Assembly (NCBI RefSeq): GCF_029852145.1
Contig: NC_079978.1
Span: 18,023,774 to 18,087,773 of the forward strand
Source of the DNA: Microplitis mediator
Lineage: Eukaryota > Arthropoda > Insecta > Hymenoptera > Braconidae
Direction of reading: 5' to 3'
Length of the DNA stretch: 64,000 bases
Shown in pieces: positions 36,882 to 48,999 of the stretch. The notes beneath the pieces were generated by a model. The model saw only the letters and a program-made list of their open reading frames with translations, was not told the origin of the DNA and made no database searches. The translations under genes and the position numbers were made by a program. Numbering within the stretch: position 1 is the first letter of the stretch; each line of letters starts with the position of its first letter.

Positions 36882-39028
36882 ACTTGTTTGAAAATTCGTG
36901 TCAAAATAATGACAAAAAAAATTCTTATACATATAAATAAATATAGGTACACATCTACATGATCACTACTCGAGCAATGAATTCCTTTTGATCGAAACGA
37001 AAGAAGCCATTGAATAATTTTTAATGCGTCGTAACTTAGAGTACATATAGATATCATTCAATATGTTATAATTATTATTTCCATGTAATAACCATTTGTT
37101 CCAAAAAATTTCATGACAGTAAACTTCCAAAATTGAGACAATACTGAACTTTAAATTGAACATTTTTGAAACTATGAAAAATTAGAAAGTGAACAATTTT
37201 CAAGTTGACGGCTTTTCCTGCGCGTTTTCTTTTCTTTCGGAAAAAATAATTGAATTTGACAATTTTTTGGGTTCAAAGAATATTAAAAAAAAAAAAATTA
37301 ATTAGACATTATGAACATTTACGACTCTACCAGAATCATTCAGGTGTAAAGCAAAAAAAATAAAAATGATTCGAAAAAATATCTATAATCATTTTTTGAC
37401 TTTCATTAGAACTTTTTGGGAAGGTCAGTTTTCAATTTTTCACTTGTTCAAAAAATGTGCGAAACATGAGTGATTGCAACTAATTATGAACTTACATAGT
37501 TAGAAATTTAGTGTTAATTTCAACACAAATCGTGTGTTGCAAAAAGTTTACACAAATTTTTGGGTTAATTCAACTCAATACGTTTTGGTCTTTAACAAAA
37601 ATTTTATATTAAGTAATTGAACACATAAAATCTGATATTTTGACAGAAAATTTGTGTAAATTGAACAAACATTTAGTGTGAAAATTCACTAATAAATATA
37701 AGCTCATAACTAGGGACAAGATTTTTGCCTAAATTTCGAAATTAATAGTTCATATGTTTGATATTACGCCAAAATATTGGTTTTATAAAAAAAGTTTTGA
37801 AACAAAACTTATAGGAAATTTAAATTTACACAAAAAATGTCTCTTATGATTTTTTTATACGACCAATATTTTTACCGTCATCACAAAATTAAGATTAATA
37901 ATGAATGATTTAAATTTTTGATAATTATGGAAATCGTAATTTTGAAATTACGGCTTTCTTATTAGTTCTACAAAAAAATTGTGAGAAACATTTTTTTTAT
38001 AAAATTAAATTTTAAACAACTTTTATTTGAAAAATTTTGTTATACGACCAATATTTCTGCCGTAATATCAAAAATTTGACAGCATTAATTATTAATTGTT
38101 ATTTTTAAATCAAAGTAAAAATTCTGGCTCTACTCACAACCTAACCAACTCAAGTTTAATAATCTAACCTGAGTACAACTTATGCCAATTCAGCAAACAA
38201 TTAGTTCCATTTTCTTCGATTTTTCTAAAAAATGGACCTATGAATTATTCTCTCGTAAAATGAGAACAAAAAAATCATTGAACCTGAACCTGATCCTAAA
38301 AATATGAAAGTTATCTATGGTTGTATTTAATTGTAAATCAATTATAAGCAAAGTTTCTTGGAGACTACGCTGCTAAAATGCTTTGCTTGGTTATAGTAAT
38401 GAAGAAACGCGCGGGAGTGTTTTGCTAAACAACACAAATTTTGTGTTACTTTTCGAATAACACAAATAATCTGTTACATTTCATATTTTCTAACCATTTA
38501 ACATAAAAAATCTGTCGAAGTAAAGTAACACAAACGATTTGTGTTGAATTAACAGATTTCTGTGTTGAAGATCAACAAAAAAAAATTAATTAAATAATTT
38601 TTTAACACCGATACAGAAAATTTTTAATTGTGTATTACGAACTCTGCAAATTTTCAATTCAAATGAATTTTGCTTAAAAAATTTCAAAAAAAAATATCCC
38701 CGCGAAAAGTCCACACTGTTTGAAAATTTTTCGCACCTAATCGTATTGAAGTTCCCAAAATGTTAAACTCAAAGTTCAGAATTTTTGGAACAAATCTTTT
38801 TTAACACGGGTTATTATTATTATTACCATTTTTTTAAACCATTATCATTGCTCGAATAAGGCTGCATTTCATTTGTAAAATAAAAAATATACCCAGCTAC
38901 TTAAAAGTAAGACCTCAATGCCAAATAAAATATACCTTTAAGGTAACAAACGTGTATTTTTAAAGATCTTACTAATTTAAATTTATTTAAATGGCTTTTT
39001 AAATTAATTCTGCAACAAAATCCTTATA
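36882..39028. other. 3' flank of the Sidestep-like gene and intergenic repeats
   Basis: The 3' UTR probably ends shortly after AATAAA at 36936. Beyond it, 37500-37710 and 38430-38620 carry TTTGTGTT/AACACAAAT words in both orientations, resembling the 9338-9535 repeat. 'TTATACGACCAATATTT' occurs twice (37855 and 38040). No gene recognised. Confidence 0.4.
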
Positions 39029-39272
39029 CACTGTTACTATAAAGGAGTGAATATGGATTTCGTTTCAATCCAAATTCATTCTGTCAAACGGACTAAATAG
39101 GGAATTTTTTTCAGGGTGATGTGGATTTTATTTGAATCCGCAACCACTCTGATCTGGAGTCGAAATAATAAACTTCTCTTTGGACTGAAATTCACGCCAA
39201 GGGGATTAAATAATTAAGAAATTATAGACTTCGCATTCACTGTGGTTTTAATCCACAAATTTTTTACAGGGT
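39029..39272. mobile_element. Decayed GAGTGAAT/ATCC word element
   Basis: Begins near CACTGTTACTATAAAGGAG and ends ATCCACAAATTTTTTACAGG. GAGTGAATATGGATT, AATCCAAATTCATTC and CGCATTCACTG words place it with the 11933-12710 family. Ends are imperfect, so it is an older copy. Confidence 0.5.
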
Positions 39273-39591
39273 TGTCAAATAAGGCTATTAATTTTATAAG
39301 TACTAACATGAGTAAAATGTACTTAGTGTTTACAGAATCTCTTAATATACATCCAAAAAGTACTTGTACTTAAAAATAATTTTGATTATTTAGTTTTTGA
39401 TTATTTTCATTTTATTTAAATTTTTTTTCTAATTATAGAAGAAGTGTAAATGAATCTCGAAGAAAAAATTGTCAGTAGTAAGAAGTTTTTTCCAATTTTC
39501 TCTTTTTTCTAAGCCTTACATAAATATTTAGTATTGACATCACCCAGGTTAAAAAATTAATACTAACAATTCGGGCTAAATGGGCCTTCTA

Positions 39592-40088
39592 CACTGTAAA
39601 AAGAGCGGTGTTAAAAATGGACTTGTTTTAACTCCGCCCGGTGTAAAAATGAAATTACACTGTTGTAGGAGGAGTAATACACCGGTGTTAAAAATACCGG
39701 TGTTAAATCGGGGTAAAACCGGTGTAAAAGCGGGGTAACCGGTGTAAAAGTGGAGTAATGCCGGTGCAAAAGCGGGGTAAATTGCGTCCGCTTGAAGTAC
39801 TAACTTTAAAGATTACGAAACTCAAAAAATGTCAGTTCTTTATGAAAATTAATAAAAAATATCATTTATTAACAAGTATAGTGATCGAGTAAGCAAAAAT
39901 ATTCACAAAGTTAAATATTTTAACACCGGTTTAGAATATTTACACCGGTGGCGGCGTTATTTTAACACCGGTCTAGAATATTTACACCGGTGGCAGCGTT
40001 ATTTTCACACCGCTTTCGGGGGTAAATTTAACACCAATAATTTTAACACCTACACCGCTTGGACTTACCCCGGTGATTTTTTACAGTG
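39592..40088. mobile_element. CACTG-ended MITE, GGTGTAAAA/CACCGG word family, copy 2
   Basis: CACTGTAAAAAGAGCGGTG at the left and CGGTGATTTTTTACAGTG at the right with TA on both sides. The order of inner modules matches 2102-2644, including 'GCGTCCGCTTG', 'AAAAATGTCAGT', 'TATCATTTATTAACA' and 'TATAGTGATCGAGTAAG'. 497 bp, non-coding. Confidence 0.8.
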
Positions 40089-40171
40089 TATGAAATTTAA
40101 GAATATTAGTTATTTTTAATTTTATTTATTGGTGTGAAATTTATTTCTAAATGTAAATTGTGAAAACTGAT

Positions 40172-41055
40172 TGATCCAAGGTAACAACCTAATACCCGAT
40201 CAAAACTAGTATCCGATCACTCCATAAATTTGTATATATATCTATATTACACGGTTCTGCACGTTTTGATCCCCCGACAGAATATTTTCTGGACAATTGA
40301 TCCCTTGATGGTTGATCCTGAGGACTCCTATTCAAAACGGTTTTAAAATACGTTTGTATGGTGATGTGGCACATAAACAGTGAAAAAGTTAGCCATGTAC
40401 ACATAGATGGCGCTTATTTACCTACGCGTAGCCGGTAATTTACCATCTTGTAATAGATTAAATAAAAATAAAAATATTTAATAATTAATTTTATTTAAAA
40501 CCGTACGATGCACGGTGGCGTTATAGTCCCAACCCGTTTATAATTTTTTGGTAACTTTAGTATTAGGTATGTGGCAGGATGTGTTGGAGGTGCCTTACTG
40601 ACAATTCTACCAACACATCTGGGATGAAACCTAATATTGTTCGGTGTCTATTAAACTTTAAGTTCGATAAAGATTAGAAGTTGGTGATTTAACGCGGCAA
40701 ATTACACATTTTGATACGCGCTATCTACTAATTATCGACCAGTTATTAGGTAGATATTTAAGTGTACACGAGTCAGTTAACATCAAAATGGCGGTTTATG
40801 TGTCATCATCTTTACATATACTCACAACATCAATTCTTGTTTAGAGTTGTAACTCTGCATAAGATCATGGGGTAAAATAACCGTGATGGGGTTTTGAGAG
40901 ATATTGGCCTCGGACCTTTTGTCTGGGGACGTTTCGTCATAGGGATCAATTATCGTGGAACCAAACTGATTGGTCCAAGATAAAAAGCTAATACCCGATC
41001 AGAGACTAGTATCCGATCACTCCATGTATTTGTATATATATCTATATTGCACACC
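40172..41055. repeat. ~85-bp direct repeats flanking ~720 bp
   Basis: 'CTAATACCCGATCA...ACTAGTATCCGATCACTCCAT...TTTGTATATATATCTATATT' occurs at 40172-40258 and again at 40974-41052 in the same orientation. A third, inverted fragment (CGGGTGTTAGTTTCTGATCAGGTATTAG) is at 41800-41827. The enclosed DNA has no frame or primer-binding-site-like start, so an LTR interpretation is not supported; a tandem duplication or paired termini of an unknown element fit equally. Confidence 0.6.
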
Positions 41056-43148
41056 TCAAGCACGAAAGCGCTAAGGATGTTGTATGAACGGTTATTTTTC
41101 TGACTGTTTTAATCACACAAAGTTACTTCTACGCTCTTTTGACGACACGAAAGTTCGCCAAATTCTATACTAGCATGTAGAAAATTTTTTAAGGAACAAT
41201 TTGAACCTAATATTGAGTTTATTCGTTACTTTATTGGCTTAAAATAAATTATTTCAACTCAAGAAACCAGTGCTGTCAATTGTTAGGCATGAAACTTCGT
41301 AAACACGATAACTCTCAATAGACACAATTAATTGGCCCAACTTCTTTTTTATTATTTTTGTATTTTTTATCACAAGAACCCTATGGAAAATCACTATCTA
41401 AATCTTTTTAGTTTAATTGTAATTAATTAAAAACGTATAACTGATTATTTACGACAAGCTTAGCTGCCATTTTTATTTTTACTATTGTTGTGATTTTTTT
41501 CATTTTATCTCTCCATCAACTACCGGCAGCAGCACTGTCGTAACAGTATAGGTTTGAAACAAAAGAGCGACATCTAAGACAAAAAGGCGGGATTTTTAAA
41601 AAAGATGTTAATGAAAAAATCTTAAACCGAAAATAGGATCCAAAAAATTCAAATTGATAATTTATAAGTTGAATGAAAATTCTTAATAAAAAAAAAAAAC
41701 TTAATATTATCAAACGAAAGTAATGATAATAAATAAAATGCGCGATCGAGGTGTGCACTTTTTGATTTTCCAACATTTTTAAAAATAATGATATACGTAT
41801 CGGGTGTTAGTTTCTGATCAGGTATTAGATCTTGTACGTAAAGTTTAATTTATTTATTAAACACAATTTCTTTTAAATCAACCTGCAACCATTTTCGAAT
41901 AATTATGATTATAAGGAAAAGTTTATTTTGGTCAAAAAAGTTGTCATGAACTGAAGGAAAAAAAAACTTTGCAGTGATGAATTATCTTAGATGTCCAATT
42001 TTACCGAGGATACTTTTTTTCACTCTAAAATTCGTAATGATCGAAAAACAAACAGAAAACTTTTTGTCAAATAGATTTTATTTCGTTCACAAAATACTAC
42101 TTGTAATGAAAGTCCAAATAAATTAAATTTTTCAAAAAAAAATAAACTGTGAACACTAAGTACAAAAGTAATTATGCTAAGCTGCAAAATAAAGCATTAT
42201 CGCTGTACTGAAGAATAAGTACTCATTAATAATCCAGAATTTAATGAAAAAAGTATTCCCAGGTACTCAGTATTTAATATTTTACAAGGTCTTAACTCAA
42301 AAACGTTATTATTAGCTTGCCGATTCCCGACTGCTATGGATATAAAATCCATAAATAAATAAATATGTTAATGTAACGGCTATAGTTAGAGTATAATTTT
42401 TATCGCGAATTACAAATCAAATATAAAAAATAAAAAATTTAAACAGCCATTTAAATAAAATTGTTACTGGTGAAATTGAGACTTAACCGTTTTATAAGAC
42501 TATTATTATTGTATTTATTACTAATTTAAAATACTATAGGTAATACGTTTGTAAATATTGTATATAAATAAAAATACATTTGTGTTATATATCTAATGTG
42601 ATATAAAATTTTATTTATGTGCTCATCAATACCAGTTTATATGTAGTTAAATTTATTTTAAATCAATTTGTAACAAACGATGAATAAAAAATAAAAAAAA
42701 AAAAAAAACAATACTATCATACGATGTTTTAATTAATTATTTTTTTTTATTAATATTTAATCAGTAACTGAAATTCGTACTATAATTAATAATTCAATAT
42801 TATTATAGATATATGATAATCTGTTAGAAAACGGTAAGTAGATTATATTTGGTAATTATTATTAACAGCAATGAAAAGTCTCTAATAATATTAAGTTTTA
42901 GCTGTTTTGGTTATACTATAAAGCTTTTAGTCAGTAATTTATAATACATACACACACATCTATATATATATATATATATAGATGAATAGTGAACCCATTA
43001 AGCTCTTCGAGAGATCTTTAAGGTTTATTATCTAAAATATAATGTTAAATCTATACTAATGCTGTTTTCTATTTCCACACAGATACGCTTATTTAGTCAT
43101 TTTCTCAATTTGAATTGCCGAGTGAATAAAATTATGTATAATTATAAG
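41056..43148. other. Intergenic AT-rich DNA, nothing recognised
   Basis: Only AT-rich sequence, an (AT)n tract at about 42961-42980 and short meaningless frames (for example 41516-41776). Confidence 0.45.
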
Positions 43149-43292
43149 TAGGGTAAGAGCACCAGTACCCAGCCCCTAACTAGTAACCAGCCAGTCATAT
43201 ACTTTAACATTGGCTCAAAATATATATAGACATAATTTAACATGAGGTGGCTGGCCACTGGTTTGGGGCTGGGTACTGGTGCTCATGTAGGT
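43149..43292. mobile_element. 144-bp hairpin MITE (AGCACCAGTACCCAGCCCC)
   Basis: TAGGGTAAGAGCACCAGTAC followed by CCAGCCCCTAACTAGTAACC is inverted at the right (GGCTGGCCACTGGTTTGGGG and CTGGGTACTGGTGCTCATGTAG). The arms pair over about 50 bp around an AT-rich loop. Too short for coding. The shape resembles a microRNA-like hairpin, but the TIR character favours a MITE. Confidence 0.65.
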
Positions 43293-43415
43293 TAAAATTT
43301 CAGAGGATTTTAGAATCAATTGTGGTTTATTAATAACTACTATTACTTAACGCAACGTTTCGCAATTTATTATTGCTTCATCAGACGATCTATAAATAAC
43401 AATTTATAAACATTA

Positions 43416-43738
43416 TACTGAGAAAAAAAAATACTATTTTCCAAACAAGAATTTCTTGGTTCAAGAAATCTGTTCAAAATATTTATTTTGTTATTATTTA
43501 TTATCAATTTCTTGAGAATAGAACATCAAATTTATTTTTGTTATTACATGAATTTGATATTATATTATGAGTAAACAAAAGAATAGCTTTACTTGAATTA
43601 AATAAAAATTATTTTCTTCAATTCTACGAATTCTTGAGACAAAATTTTATATTCTTGAAAATTATCAAGAATATATGTTCTTGTATCAAGTAAATTTTCT
43701 TAATAAAAGTATTTTTTTTTCTCAGTGTAGCATTAACA
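43416..43738. mobile_element. CTGAG-ended MITE with TCTTGA word
   Basis: CTGAGAAAAAAAAATACTAT at the left, AAAAGTATTTTTTTTTCTCAG at the right; TA lies just outside each end. TTCTTG(G/A)(T/C)TCAAGAA palindromes recur across about 320 bp. Same word as 47897-48099 and 62888-63092. Non-coding. Confidence 0.65.
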
Positions 43739-44029
43739 ATATAGATCTGATGAAACACAGTCATATACCACATACCGTAATGAATGTTACTAAATTCGTC
43801 CATTACTTTATATTACTTTATATCCATTGCTTCGCCGTGTAGATTACATATTTATATTTATGGTATATCATAGTTTACTTTAAAACAACTTAGTCGACTG
43901 AATTTATTTTTAAAAAACATCTAATAGTATATATTAATGTACAATTGATCTTAATGTGTCTATTTGTGGTTATGATTGCCAATAATCAGCCATATTGTTT
44001 ACCATGACGCATGACCATTATGATTATTA

Positions 44030-44513
44030 TGAATATTTGGGGGCGAAACGCCCCCTCCCCCCCCGAAAAATTTTTGTTCAATTTAAATGATTAAGGAACC
44101 TTTGCAAAGTGTTTAAGATTGTTCTTCACTTTCAACTCGTCTAAATAAAAAAATTTTCTAAACTTAAATTTGAAACTAACTTCTTTATTATAAAAGCTCG
44201 AAAATAATCTAGAAGTTGATCCGGGATCATGTCAGCTTATGCCATAGTCCATTCAATTTATCTGTGTACAAAACATTAAAATAATTAAGTGCGCAAAATC
44301 AACGTTCTGAAAAATTTATTAATTAGCTTCTAAGATGAAATAAAATGATAACCAAATTTTAGTAGATTTCTTAGATGGACCATTATGCCCCATATTTTAA
44401 CTGTTCATTTTTGTAGAATATTGATTACGATTGCATGGCAAAAACGTAGAAAAAGTAAAAGGGGTAAAAAAGTCAAATTTTAAAACTTTTTTTGGGGAGC
44501 CCATTTTACAGTA
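44030..44513. other. GC-block and GGGGCA-like fragments
   Basis: A GGGGGCGAAACGCCCCCTCCCC block at 44040-44065 and a TGGACCATTATGCCCCATA / GGGGAGCCCATTTTAC pair (about 44385 and 44495) recall termini and modules of the GTAGGGGAG elements. No complete element or gene can be drawn. Confidence 0.35.
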
Positions 44514-45383
44514 TAGGGTAGAGTGGGATCAATTGAACCAAGGGGGCAATTGAACCAGTAAGCTTAAAAAATCGAAAAAAATAGAAAAATGAGTCGTCCT
44601 CTTGGAATTATATTTTAATACACGAAACCTTTGTCTGATCAAAATTTGGAACCAATGTGATGATTTAATTTAAAAAAATTCAAGTTTTTGTGTTTTTAGG
44701 CATCTGAACTTTTTTTTCAGCTCTTGACAAATTGTTTAATGTTTTTAATTTTCAAATGTAATCTTAAAATTTTTTTTGTAATACCTTCTTTCATATATTA
44801 GTCATCAATTTCTAACTTTATATCTAGTAAAATAGTTCTTGAATATTTTTTTTTAAACTAATTATTTTAATAAAATCATATGGGGTCAATTGAACCAGTA
44901 CTCTCGAGAATGGTTGAACCACACGAACCACACTGTGAGCATCAGACATGCGCGCGCATCTTGACTGAATGTGAAAAAAAGCTAAACTAACCAAGAAAAA
45001 AAAAATAACTATATTGACAGGAGTTGTAAAGTGATTGTTATAACATATAATGTCATATAAAATAATCAATTTATTAGAAGTATTGTAATTTCAGTTTTAA
45101 GCTGTAATAAATAGTAAATTATTCATTAAAGTCATTCGTTTGCGGTTCTAATACTCTTGGTGCAATTGTCCCTGCAAAGGGGACGATTGAAACATTTGAT
45201 GCAGTTGTACAATTTCGTATTTATTAAAAATTTTCATAATTTTTTGAGTTATGTGCTTATGAGAAATGATAGTCTATAAAATAAAGTATAATTTCGTAAA
45301 AAAAAAGTTATCATTTTGCTTTAATTCATCTAAAAAAAAATGTTTAAGTATTTTTGATTCAATTGACCCCACGCTCCCCTACT
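44514..45383. mobile_element. TAGGGTAGAGTGGG-ended element with CAATTGAACC word
   Basis: TAGGGTAGAGTGGGATCAATTG at the left is inverted at the right as CAATTGACCCCACGCTCCCCTA. GGTCAATTGAACCAGTA-type words repeat at 44545 and 44883. The termini resemble the GTAGGGGAG elements (455, 17632), so these may be one superfamily. About 870 bp, no coding frame. Confidence 0.65.
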
Positions 45384-45425
45384 ATCTTAGAAGGCAAAAT
45401 ACAAAATTTTTCAGACACAAGAAAT

Positions 45426-45570
45426 ATTACTATCTAGATGGTAACTATTACTATCGGCAATAGTAATTATTACTCTATGAGAAACAAATAGTTAACATAA
45501 AAGCATGATAATGATTATCACATACAGATGGCAATCATTCCCTGTTACAAGATGGTGATAGTGAGCATTT
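45426..45570. repeat. GATGGTAACTATTACTATC word block
   Basis: Short block with TAGATGGTAAC, GGCAATAGTAATTATTACT and ACAGATGGCAATCATT words, distantly related to the repeats at 12835 and 29620. Boundaries unclear. Confidence 0.4.
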
Positions 45571-45590
45571 TTTTTTCGGCGTGTATATTA

Positions 45591-46618
45591 GACTTATTCA
45601 AAAAAATCGACTAATTTTTTTTTTCTTCATTATATCGAAAATATTGTTGGAAATGACAAAAAAAAATTACTGTGAAAGTTTGAGCTCTTAATATTAATAT
45701 TAACAACTGCCGCATCGCAATTTTCTTCTTCCCGTTTAAATAACATGGGAAAATTTATTTTTTAAGCTTTGGAATTTTGTAGCTCACGGTGGGACCAATA
45801 CTTTTGAATGTTCAAGACATATTCTTATGGGAAGTTCAACGCTCTACAAAAAAAGTCTCTTATAATTTTTCGATATTTTTATTTCTTCAAAAGTAATTCG
45901 AAGTTAAAATTAGATTGACGATAAATCTTTACATTATTTAAATTTTTTGACGCAACCATCAACTTTATCCAAAAATTTTAGAGGACATTTTTTGTAGAGC
46001 ATTTAATTTCCCACAACTTATCATGGAGAAAATTTTCGATATTTCTCATTGGTCGTAAGTTATTCGCAATTAACTTAAAATTCAATATAATTAATTTTAA
46101 GCAACAAAATTTAGATTATTTAAGAAAATTTTCAGTTAATTGCAAATAACATACGACCAATGAGAAATATCGAAAATTTTCTCCGAGATAAGTTGTAGGA
46201 AATTAAATGCTCTACAAAAAATATCCTCTAAAATTTTTGAATAAAGTTGATGGTTGCGTCAAAAAATTTAAATAATGTAAAGATTTACCGTCAATCTAAT
46301 TTTAACTTTGAATTACTTTTGAAGAAATAAAAATATCGAAAAATTATAAGAGACTTTTTTTGTAGAGCGTTGAACTTCCCATAAGAATATGTCTTGAACA
46401 TTCAAAAGTATTGGTCCCACCGTGAGCTACAAAATTCCAAAGCTTAAAAAATAAATTTTCCCATGTTATTTAAACAGGAAATAGAAAATTGCGATGCGGC
46501 AGTTGTTAATATTAATATTAAGAGCTCAAACTTTCACAGTATTTTTTTTTTGTCATTTCCAACAATATTTTTGATATAATGAAGAAAAAAAAAATTAGTC
46601 GATTTTTTTGAATTAGTC
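45591..46618. mobile_element. Foldback element with ~485-bp inverted arms
   Basis: The left arm (45591-46076) is repeated in reverse complement at 46134-46618 with only a handful of differences, around a ~57-bp loop. Ends GACTTATTCAAAAAAATCGA / TCGATTTTTTTGAATTAGTC are flanked by TA. No frame. Built like the 7230-9177 foldback but with unrelated sequence. Confidence 0.85.
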
Positions 46619-47896
46619 TAGTGTATATAACTATATCTTATTGTATGTAATGACATATAATTGTATGTAATTGTTCATAGATAGCCAAAAGTGTTAAATA
46701 AACTTTCATATAATTATACATAAATCATATATGCTCCTATATAACTATAATTTTTTTACCAGGGTTATATAGTTATATATAGATATTTGTACGCGTTTCT
46801 CGTTGGAGCACTTTCGTATCCTCCCAGTAGGATTTACGTTCTACCTAAAACCATATTTCCCAACGTTCGAGGTGTGCTTTATGTCGAAATGAGGTTAGCG
46901 CACTCTCTCGTTACACACGAGTTGTAATCTGACTAGATACGAAAGCTCTATACATATATACATCACACAAGAAAAGGGAATTGTTATCTTACAGGCAAGT
47001 AAATTCAGAGAAACAGTCACCTGATGTATATACTTTCTTTCTAACGTTTGGTTTATTATAATTTAAATATTTTGATTGAGTATATATAATACATATTATA
47101 TATATATATATAACTGATAATGTACATATATGCGTATTTATATGTATATGCATACAAATACATGGGTATACGTTATATACATGACTGAGAAACAAATTTG
47201 TCTGCGTTATATTATTTTATGCATGATAGTCTGATACCGAGTGACGTTGTAGTAACATACAAAAACACTGCGGATGTAGTCTCGTGTTAGTTTTTTGTTA
47301 TTTTATTTTATTTTATTTTATTTTATTTTATTCTTTTTTTTCTTTGTACATTATTTATATATTCCGTTGGAGAAGAAAAGTAATGGAAAAAAAATTGCTG
47401 CAAAAGAAAAAAGTGTGATTTATAGAATAATGCATGAGAAAATAAAAATAAATAACGGTTTTTATACAGATTCTTCTAAAAAAAAATAAATAATTGTTTT
47501 TAAAATTTCTGTTTTTCAAAACTTTGAGGTCAAAATGGGTGAGGGACGTTCGGCAACAGAATTCGTGTAAAATTAGGACAAAATCGTTTTTCGCAACTGG
47601 TTTTAAATCTTGAGTCAAAAGTACTATTTGATTACAACAGGACAATTGTGCTCGAAATACGTTGTCGGAAATTTCAGATTGATTACGGTTAAAATATACT
47701 AGTAATTGATCCGAAGTTTTTAATCATATTCAATTGGTACCGATAAAATATTCCTATTCATTTTCATAGAACAAAAATAATTTTTTGTGACAGACACTTG
47801 AAATCTACGACATTTAGCACCTATAACCGGCAGCTAAAAATATTAGATAAGATACAGCTGGTAAAAAAGATACCTAATCGTTCTAATAGTGACGTC
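46619..47896. other. Intergenic AT-rich DNA with simple repeats
   Basis: Contains TATATAATTATA words at 46620-46790, a (TA)n tract at about 47098-47112 and a (TTTTA)n microsatellite at about 47298-47332. No gene recognised. Confidence 0.5.
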
Positions 47897-48099
47897 ATCG
47901 TCGGATCAAAAAAGAATTTCTTGGCTCAAGAATTTTTTTTCTCGCCTAAAAAATTTTTTTCTTGTTCCAAGAAAATTTTATCTTACCCCAAGAAAAGTTT
48001 TGTTTTCACTTTATAATACAAAAAATTTCTTGAGTCAAGTAAAAATTTTCTTAGAACAAGAAAAAATTTTTTGCGCCAAGAAATCCTTTTTTTCTGTGT
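47897..48099. mobile_element. TCTTGA-word MITE
   Basis: Left AAAAAAGAATTTCTTGGCTC and right CCAAGAAATCCTTTTTTTCTGTG are roughly inverted. TTCTTGGCTCAAGAA, TTGTTCCAAGAAAATTTT and CTTGAGTCAAG words occupy the 200 bp between. Same vocabulary as 43416-43738. Non-coding. Confidence 0.5.
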
Positions 48100-48999
48100 A
48101 GCTTAGTCAAGGTAAGATATTTATTATATCTCTATAGTGATCCCATCTTCTCCATTTTACTCCAAAAAAAAACAATTGGTACAGAAATTATTTGTGGATT
48201 TTTAGACAAAAAAAAAAAAATATTATTTTTTTATTTCAATTGTATTTTCAAAAACGTATTTATCGACACTCAGTTTTACTGCAGATATAGATTAATACTG
48301 TACGGAGATTATTTTAATTGATTTTTCTCTAATTGAATGGATGCAATCTATTCTTTGTTTTATGAATGAGCCGATTCTCCAGAAATATGGACGTGGGAAA
48401 AATAATAGTTTTTATTTTTAAATATTAAAATATATATGAATGCAGTGCTCAAGGATTAAAGCATGGCTAAAATTTTAACAATAGGAACCTTTTTATTGAA
48501 ATTTTCGCATAATACATAACTCTTTTAAACTTTTTCTCTTATAACCCGGAAAATAATGACCTATGGCGACGTAGACCGGGAAATTAACCAACATATCGAC
48601 GATTTCCTGCCGTCCTTTATTAAATTTCGTGCATTAAAAACTTATTTTATTGGCTAAATTTCATTAATAATTCAAAAAAATTTCCTCACATTTTTAAAGT
48701 GCTAAAACAATAATAGCATTGATTCACGACAGCTGTTTTTAACCGGAAATGAATTATTTGAATCTACCGTAATCTCTAGAAATTTATTTAGAAATATTTA
48801 TCATTGACAATTAGTTGATCTGAATTCCATATCGAAAATATCCATGTGGGATTGCTTAGGAACCCATAGAAATCTTTATAGGAATGAAGTAACGGCTTAG
48901 GTTCTTACCTAAGAATCCATGTAGGAAACTCTGATGGGTATCCGGATTCTCATGTGGGAAATCCACATAAGAAATTGTGGGTTCCTGGATTCCTATTTA
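48100..48999. other. Intergenic; short TAGGAACCCAT word block at its end
   Basis: Mostly AT-rich without features. At 48840-48993 the words TAGGAACCCATAGAAATC, TAGGAATCCATGTAGGAAAC and GGGTTCCTGGATTCCTA recur in both orientations, another small word-type repeat, whose termini I cannot define. Confidence 0.4.

Noticed and set aside
40172..41055. LTR retrotransposon or TRIM
   Set aside because: The direct repeats lack TG...CA ends, primer-binding site, polypurine tract and flanking duplication that I could find.
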